From positions 1 through 64,000 of the forward strand of contig DATMLF010000147.1 in NCBI GenBank assembly GCA_035570595.1: a stretch of 64,000 nucleotides of DNA, read 5' to 3'. The notes beneath the pieces were generated by a model. The model searched no databases. It saw nothing but the letters and a program-made list of their open reading frames with translations, and was not told the origin of the DNA. Shown one piece after another: positions 59,191 through 64,000 of the stretch. The stretch comes from AP-15 sp035570595. GTDB lineage: Bacteria; Pseudomonadota; Alphaproteobacteria; ATCC43930; CGMCC-115725. The first letter of the stretch is position 1; each line of letters starts with the position of its first letter. A program made the position numbers and the translations under genes.

Positions 59191-59399
59191 CGGGTCACCT
59201 CGCTCGTTCTCGGCATCGGCAAAACCGCGTCAGCCAGTCTCTCACCTTCTCCCCGCCGCCGCCTACCTTGAAAAAAGGACTGGGGCAAACGGGATCGCGG
59301 CGATTGCGCAGCGGCTTGAACCAAGGCCGGCTTGAACCAAGTCCGGCGCGGACGCGTTGAACAGCGCGACCACTCCGCTGATCGAGCTCATTCAAACTT

Positions 59400-61883
59400 A
59401 TGCAAAACACTCCGGACCGGGGGCCGGGAATCAGAGGCGAGCCGACGCCTGATCCGGCGGCGCCGCGAAAGCCGGGCAGCCGGACGACGGCGGCAGGGTC
59501 GGAATTCCTCAAGGCGCTGGGCAGCGACCTCGCCGCGCTTGCCGCGCACCTGCGGGGCCGCCTTGCCGCCGCTCCACGATGGCCCGCGCGCCGAGCGTTG
59601 CCGGCCGGCCCTGGGTCAACGGCTCCGGGCCGGGCGCGCACCACCGGACGAAGCGTTCGCCGGCTGGTTCTCGGAGCCGCGATCGCGGCGACCGGCGTCG
59701 TGCTCGCCGTGTCCTGCGCGATGCTGTGGGCGGTGCTCGGCCTGCCGATCGACCGGACGACGAGCGAGCCGGAAAAGCCGACCTTGGTGCTCACCGCGGC
59801 GAACGGCGAGCCGCTCGGCCGGGCCGGGCCGCTCACCGAGGCGGCCGTCCCGTTACAGGACTTCTCGCCGACCCTGATCAAGGCGGTGCTGAGCACCGAG
59901 GACCGTCGCTTCTACAGCCACGCCGGCATCGACCCGGTCGGGATCCTACGGGCGGCGCATGCGAACCGGGTTGCCGGGCAGATCACCGAGGGCGGCAGCA
60001 CGATCACGCAACAGCTCGTCAAGCGGGAGTACCTCAACGACGACCGCAGCTACGTGCGCAAGCTGCGCGAAGCGCTGATGGCGATCTGGCTCGAGGCGCA
60101 TCTCAGCAAGGACCAGATCCTCACCCGCTATCTGAACCACGTCTATCTCGGGGATGGCGCCTTTGGCATGGCGGCGGCGGCGCGGCTCTATTTTGACAAG
60201 ACCCCCGGCGACCTGACCTTGCCCGAGGCGGCGATGCTGGCGGGGCTGATCCAGGCGCCTTCGGCGTTCGACCCGCTGCGCCACTTGGCCGCGGCGCAGG
60301 CGCGCGCGGCGGCCGTTCTCGACGCGATGGTCGCCAATCACGCGATCGACGCACCGGCGGCGGCGGCCGCCAAGGCCGATCCCGCAACCGTCAAGTCCTC
60401 GTCCCGGCTGACGCCCGCCGCGTCGTGGTTTGCCGACTGGGTGGCAAAAGGAGCGGCGCCGCTCGCCGGCTCGCGAACCGGCATCGTGCGCGTGCGCACC
60501 ACGCTCGTGCCCGGCCTGCAAGACTTGGCGCAGCGCGTCCTCGACGACGCCCTGGCCCAGCAAGGCCGCCGTCTCGGGGTCTCGCAAGGCGCGCTGGTGG
60601 TGATGCGGCCCGACGGGGCGGTGCTGGCGATGGTCGGCGGGCGCGACTACCGCCGCAGCCAGTTCAATAGTGCGACCGACGCCAACCGGCAACCGGGCTC
60701 GGCCTTTAAGCTGTTCGTCTACCTCGCTGCGCTGCGCCAGGGCTATGCCCCGCAGGACACGGTCGACGCCGGGCCGGTCGACATCAAAGGCTGGCAGCCG
60801 GCGAATTTCGACGACGAGCATTATGGCCGGATCACGCTCGCCGAGGCGTTTGCCCGGTCGGTCAACACGGCGGCGGTGCGCCTCGCGATGAAGGTCGGGC
60901 TAGGCAATGTGGTCGACGCCGCCCGCGACCTCGGCATCACCGAGCCGCTGCCGAAGGTGCCGAGCCTCGCGTTGGGCTCGGTCGGGGTCAGTCTTGTCGA
61001 CCTGACCGGCGCCTTTGCCTCGGTGCGCGCCGACCGTATGAAGGTGCGGCCGTGGGGGGTGGCCGCAATCGGCGCCGCGGACGGCTCGCGAATGTTGGCG
61101 ACAGTGCCGCCCTTGGCCTCGGGGCAAAGCTTGGGCCCCTACCAGAAGCCGCTCGTTGAGCTGCTGCAAGGGGTGGTCCAGCACGGCACCGGCCGGGCGG
61201 CGGCGCTCGACGGCTTTGCCGCGGGCAAGACCGGGACCAGTCAGGACTATCGCGACGCCTGGTTCGTCGGGTTTGACGATGCGCTCGTCGTCGGGGTCTG
61301 GGTCGGCAATGACGACGACAGCCCGATGAAGCGCGTGGTCGGCGGCGGCTTGCCGGCAGAGATCTGGAAGGCGTTCATGACCCGGGCGACGCCGGTCCTC
61401 GAGCAGCAAGGGACACCTGTCGCCACCGACGCGGCCCAACCCGAAGACGCGGCCGCGGTGGACGATCAGGGGACCGAGGGATCGACCGGCCAGCCCGTCG
61501 CGGGCTTTTGCGACTACCAGGCCTGCTCCAGCACCTATCACTCGTTCCGCGCCTCCGACTGCACCTACCAGCCCTACGACGGCGGCCCGCGGCAGCTGTG
61601 CGAAAAGGGCGCGCCGCCGCCGTCCAGCGAGCGGGTCAGCGCGGCCGACGAGCCTTCGGGAGCAGCGCCGTCGGGAGCAGCGCCGTCGGGAGCAGGGGCG
61701 TCGGGAGCAACGCCGTCAGGCGCAGCGCCGTCAGGCGCAGCGCCGTCGGGAGCAATGGCCGAAGCATCGCCCCCGACGCAATGCAATGTCGCTGCCTGCG
61801 CCGCGCACTACTCCTCGTTTCGCGCTTCCGATTGCACCTACCAGCCCTATGATGGCGGCCCGCGGCAGCTCTGCGAGAAATAA
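59400..61883 (+). CDS. Bifunctional class A penicillin-binding protein with duplicated Cys tail
   Basis: An 827-residue PBP1. An N-terminal disordered Pro/Arg tract, a TM (about 88-112), then the GT51 transglycosylase (STEDRRFYSHAGIDPVG with catalytic Glu; GGSTITQQLVK; YLNHVYLGDGAFGM) and the transpeptidase: S-x-x-K in PGSAFKLF, SVN in FARSVNTAAV and KTGT in AGKTGTSQD. After about residue 670 two near-identical 33-residue Cys modules (CDYQACSSTYHSFRASDC..) separated by PSGA repeats follow; they resemble BA14K-type domains. The ATG has no clear ribosome site nearby. Confidence 0.93.
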   Translation: MQNTPDRGPGIRGEPTPDPAAPRKPGSRTTAAGSEFLKALGSDLAALAAHLRGRLAAAPRWPARRALPAGPGSTAPGRARTTGRSVRRLVLGAAIAATGVVLAVSCAMLWAVLGLPIDRTTSEPEKPTLVLTAANGEPLGRAGPLTEAAVPLQDFSPTLIKAVLSTEDRRFYSHAGIDPVGILRAAHANRVAGQITEGGSTITQQLVKREYLNDDRSYVRKLREALMAIWLEAHLSKDQILTRYLNHVYLGDGAFGMAAAARLYFDKTPGDLTLPEAAMLAGLIQAPSAFDPLRHLAAAQARAAAVLDAMVANHAIDAPAAAAAKADPATVKSSSRLTPAASWFADWVAKGAAPLAGSRTGIVRVRTTLVPGLQDLAQRVLDDALAQQGRRLGVSQGALVVMRPDGAVLAMVGGRDYRRSQFNSATDANRQPGSAFKLFVYLAALRQGYAPQDTVDAGPVDIKGWQPANFDDEHYGRITLAEAFARSVNTAAVRLAMKVGLGNVVDAARDLGITEPLPKVPSLALGSVGVSLVDLTGAFASVRADRMKVRPWGVAAIGAADGSRMLATVPPLASGQSLGPYQKPLVELLQGVVQHGTGRAAALDGFAAGKTGTSQDYRDAWFVGFDDALVVGVWVGNDDDSPMKRVVGGGLPAEIWKAFMTRATPVLEQQGTPVATDAAQPEDAAAVDDQGTEGSTGQPVAGFCDYQACSSTYHSFRASDCTYQPYDGGPRQLCEKGAPPPSSERVSAADEPSGAAPSGAAPSGAGASGATPSGAAPSGAAPSGAMAEASPPTQCNVAACAAHYSSFRASDCTYQPYDGGPRQLCEK
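61653..61755 (+). repeat. 15-bp tandem repeat encoding (A)PSGA in the PBP tail
   Basis: About seven copies of a 15-mer related to GCAGCGCCGTCGGGA encode SGA-AP repeats linking the two C-terminal Cys modules. Copy variants (TCAGGCGCA) show partial homogenisation. Confidence 0.85.
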
Positions 61884-62375
61884 GCCTGGATGCCGGCGCG
61901 CCGCCGTGGGGCAAGCGTCACGGTCGGACCTCGCCTGATCGATCGATTCGACTCACGGGGTATGTCTGAGCCCGCGTCTTCGCGCCCGCCGCCCGCGGGG
62001 CCGAGGGCTTTCATCGCAGACCTCCGTTGCCACAATGTGCTCAGAGAGGCCAAGCCGCGACCAGCGGCTTGGCCTCATCGTTACGATGCATCACCACTCG
62101 TCACTTGGCATCTACCGGGCGGCACTCCACCACACCCGTGCCTGGCGGCATTCTCGTCACCGCCGAACACGAAACGGCGAACACGAGCTCGATCGTCCGT
62201 CTGTGTCGGCGTCAAAAAGGAGTTTGAGTTGGCGCGGGTCTCGGTTAGGTCGCGCGGCCGGGTCGGCGCGCCGCAATTCTGCCCAGCTCGGCGGCTATTC
62301 GCCGGGCTGACTTGGCGGTTCCAGCCGTACAATCTTTAGCATCTTGCCAGCCGGACAATCCGCGGAGGCCCATCC
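61884..62375. other. Intergenic stretch ahead of the Tol/Ton operon
   Basis: This 492 bp stretch has several open frames in both strands but none with a ribosome site or recognisable domain. It probably holds the promoter of the following operon; I cannot pin down one box. No tRNA or structured RNA is apparent. Confidence 0.5.
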
Positions 62376-63062
62376 GTGCCCGATACCGCCGCCCCTAGCC
62401 TTTCGGTCGTCGCCCTGTTCCTGCACGCCGACGTGGTCGTCAAGGGCGTGCTGCTGCTGCTGCTCGCCGCCTCGGTGTGGAGCTGGGCGGTCATCGTCGA
62501 CAAGCTGTGGCGGCTTGGTGCGGCGCGCCGGTCGGCCCAGGCGCACGAGGCGCGGGTTGCCGCGGCGCGCTCCCCGGCGGAGCTGATGGCCCCGTCGGGC
62601 CGCCCCGAAGGCGGCGACCCGGCCGGCGTCGTGCTGGCGTCGGGCTGGGCAGAAAGCGCCGACGCGGCGCCGCCCGCGCCGGAAAGCCCGGGCGAGCGGC
62701 GCGAGCGCATCGAGCGCGCGATGCGGCTGGCGCTCAGCGCCGAATTGCGCCACCTCGAGGCGCGGCTGCCGTTTCTCGCGACCCTGGGGTCGGCCGCGCC
62801 GTTCATCGGGCTGTTCGGCACGGTATGGGGGATCATGCGCAGCTTTACCGGCATCGCCGCCGCCAACAACACCAGCCTGGCGGTGGTGGCGCCAGGCATC
62901 GCCGAGGCACTGTTCGCGACCGCGATGGGGCTCGCCGCGGCGATCCCGGCGGTCGTCGCCTACAACAAGATCACCGTCGATCTCGGGCGCTTCGCCGGGC
63001 GCATGAATGGCCTGATCGGGCGCTGCGGCAGCATTCTGTCGCGCCTCCCGCGGGAGACCTGA
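62376..63062 (+). CDS. tolQ: TolQ/ExbB proton-channel subunit
   Basis: A 228-residue inner-membrane protein with three TM helices, first at SVVALFLHADVVVKGVLLLLLAASVW. The TM2 and TM3 blocks LGSAAPFIGLFGTVWGIM and EALFATAMGLAAAIPAVVAYNK are the family signature. TM1 wording (FLHADVVVK) favours TolQ over ExbB, but without tolB/pal in view this is not certain. The GTG start follows CGGAGG. It energises envelope constriction (Tol) or TonB uptake. Confidence 0.85.
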   Translation: MPDTAAPSLSVVALFLHADVVVKGVLLLLLAASVWSWAVIVDKLWRLGAARRSAQAHEARVAAARSPAELMAPSGRPEGGDPAGVVLASGWAESADAAPPAPESPGERRERIERAMRLALSAELRHLEARLPFLATLGSAAPFIGLFGTVWGIMRSFTGIAAANNTSLAVVAPGIAEALFATAMGLAAAIPAVVAYNKITVDLGRFAGRMNGLIGRCGSILSRLPRET

Positions 63063-63064
63063 GA

Positions 63065-63499
63065 ATGGCAGTGCCGCTGCCTCCCTCCGGCGACAACGCC
63101 GAGGAGCGCTATCAGCCAATGGCCGAGATCAACGTCACTCCGATGGTCGACGTGATGCTGGTGCTACTGGTGATCTTCATGGTCACGGCACCGCTCTTGA
63201 TGGTCGGCGTGCCGCTCGACCTGCCAAAGACGCGGGCGGCGGCGATCACGATGCCCAAAAAGCCGATTATTCTGAGCCTCAACCGCGGCGGCGAGATCTT
63301 TATCGGCGACGACCCGGTCGCGCCCGGCGCGCTCGAAGGCCGGCTGGCGGCGCTCGCCGCCGACGACCCGGGGCGCATCGTTTACGTGCGCGGCGACAAG
63401 ACGATTACCTACGCCCAGCTGATGGACATGTTGAGCGAGGTCAACCGGGCCGGTTTTGGCAAGGTGTCGCTGGTCGCCGAGGCGTCCAGGTCGAAGTGA
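63065..63499 (+). CDS. tolR: TolR/ExbD-family protein
   Basis: A 144-residue single-TM protein. INVTPMVDVMLVLLVIFMVT holds the TM with the essential Asp in VDVML. The C-terminal periplasmic domain ends KTITYAQLMDMLSEVNRAGFGKVSLVAE. It begins 2 bp after tolQ and its stop overlaps the next start by 4 bp. Together with TolQ it forms the stator of the Tol or Ton energiser. Confidence 0.9.
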   Translation: MAVPLPPSGDNAEERYQPMAEINVTPMVDVMLVLLVIFMVTAPLLMVGVPLDLPKTRAAAITMPKKPIILSLNRGGEIFIGDDPVAPGALEGRLAALAADDPGRIVYVRGDKTITYAQLMDMLSEVNRAGFGKVSLVAEASRSK

Positions 63500-64000
63500 G
63501 CGGCTTCCGACTGCCGCTGGCGCTGTCGCTGGCGGCGCACGCGATCGTGCTGGCCGTGCTGTGGCTGGCGCCGGCGCCGGCGCCGCCGTTGACGCCGCCG
63601 CCCCCGAGCGCCGGGATCGAGGTCGCGTTCGCGCCGTCGCTGCCAAAGCCCGAGACGCCGCCGGCGCCGGCGCCGGTCAAGGCCGCCCCGCCGCCGCCCG
63701 CCCCGCCACCGCCGACCCCGCCGCCTCCTCCGCCGCCACCCCAGCCGGTCGCGGCGCCGCCCCCGCCGCCGGTCGAGCCGCCGCCGCCCGCGCCCGAGGC
63801 GACCGTGGCGTTCCCCGAGCCGCCGCTGCCGCCGCCTCCCAAACCGCGGGTCCCGGTGCGCCGGCCCCCGGTTCAGCGCGCGGAACGGCCGCCGCCGCGC
63901 CCGGTCTTCGCCGCGCCGCAACCGGCACCCTATGTCCCCGCGGCGCCGCCGGCCGCGAGCCGGGAGGCGGCGCTGGCCCCGGCGCGGGTTCCGCCGCCGA
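63496..64000 (+). CDS. TonB/TolA-type energy transducer, cut by the window end
   Basis: The frame opens at GTG 63496, overlapping the tolR stop, and stays open to the end of the window (168 codons seen). It reads a single TM (LPLALSLAAHAIVLAVLWLAP), then a Pro-rich periplasmic stretch (repeated PPPP, PPAPAP) of TonB character. TolA usually has an Ala/Lys helix instead, so TonB-type is favoured; the C-terminal domain that would decide is outside the window. Confidence 0.8.
   Translation, partial: MSGFRLPLALSLAAHAIVLAVLWLAPAPAPPLTPPPPSAGIEVAFAPSLPKPETPPAPAPVKAAPPPPAPPPPTPPPPPPPPQPVAAPPPPPVEPPPPAPEATVAFPEPPLPPPPKPRVPVRRPPVQRAERPPPRPVFAAPQPAPYVPAAPPAASREAALAPARVPPP

Noticed and set aside
61890..62339. 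149-codon plus-strand frame between the PBP and tolQ
   Set aside because: Arg/Pro-rich shadow without domain, ribosome site or conserved pattern.

Overview
The window reads as a GC-rich alphaproteobacterial chromosome segment (Rhodospirillales/Hyphomicrobiales-like; the order is an inference). Supporting signs are the CHCC zinc-finger gene next to polA, the small glycine-zipper secreted proteins, DUF29, BA14K-like Cys modules, a 2OG-oxygenase partnered with Ada, and several intergenic palindromic repeats of types common in alphaproteobacteria. Genes are densely packed on both strands with many 4-17 bp overlaps. I see no prophage, insertion sequence, CRISPR array or rRNA. One tRNA-Arg(CCG) is present.

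Layout. 0-5.3 kb: a coiled-coil membrane protein, an SDR overlapping an LTA-synthase-like sulfatase-fold enzyme, a small secreted protein, a DUF427 protein and gamma-glutamyltransferase. 5.3-9.7 kb: ada with an overlapping 2OG-Fe(II) oxygenase, an acetamidase, a DUF2161 nuclease-fold protein and a CDF-like transporter. 9.8-14.3 kb: two ABC sugar-type permeases with no ATPase or binding protein, an acyl-CoA-dehydrogenase-fold enzyme and an MFS transporter. 14.5-18.4 kb: CYTH-CHAD protein, msrA, cytochrome c and an MlaC-like protein. 18.5-21.9 kb: enolase-superfamily enzyme, isolated Rieske protein, SPASM-like radical SAM enzyme and a glycine-zipper protein. 22.1-24.6 kb: a URC1-URC4 uracil-catabolism pair. 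24.9-33 kb: a GarR-type reductase, DUF29, a fluoroacetate-dehalogenase-like hydrolase, a B12/radical SAM enzyme, further hydrolases and SDRs, DUF1653, and an amidohydrolase that has lost its middle. 33.3-38.6 kb: a double CaiB/BaiF CoA-transferase, an SMP-30 lactonase, a small conserved protein and a zinc alcohol dehydrogenase.

38.7-44.7 kb: polA (its 3'-5' exonuclease residues look lost), a CHCC zinc finger, a lipoprotein hydrolase, a CarS-like CDP-alcohol synthase and a metallophosphoesterase. 44.9-48.5 kb: tRNA-Arg, an OB-fold/thiolase-like pair, a glycine-zipper protein and enoyl-CoA hydratase. 48.8-53.2 kb: a two-subunit molybdenum hydroxylase and a GMC oxidoreductase. 53.2-58.2 kb: a tetR-MFP-RND efflux operon with a palindromic operator. 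58.4-64 kb: a ThuA-like protein, a bifunctional class A PBP with duplicated C-terminal Cys modules, and the start of a TolQ-TolR-TonB/TolA operon cut by the window end.

The functional theme is a metabolically versatile soil- or water-type heterotroph: many stand-alone catabolic enzymes (amidase, dehalogenase, lactonase, CoA-transferase, Mo-hydroxylase, GMC oxidase, uracil catabolism) interleaved with housekeeping genes (polA, petA, PBP, Tol, msrA, ada). I found no clearly new defence or mobile system. The most unusual points are the proofreading-deficient-looking PolA, the in-frame internally deleted amidohydrolase, the possible AUU start of the CYTH-CHAD gene, the isolated Rieske protein and the BA14K-tailed PBP.
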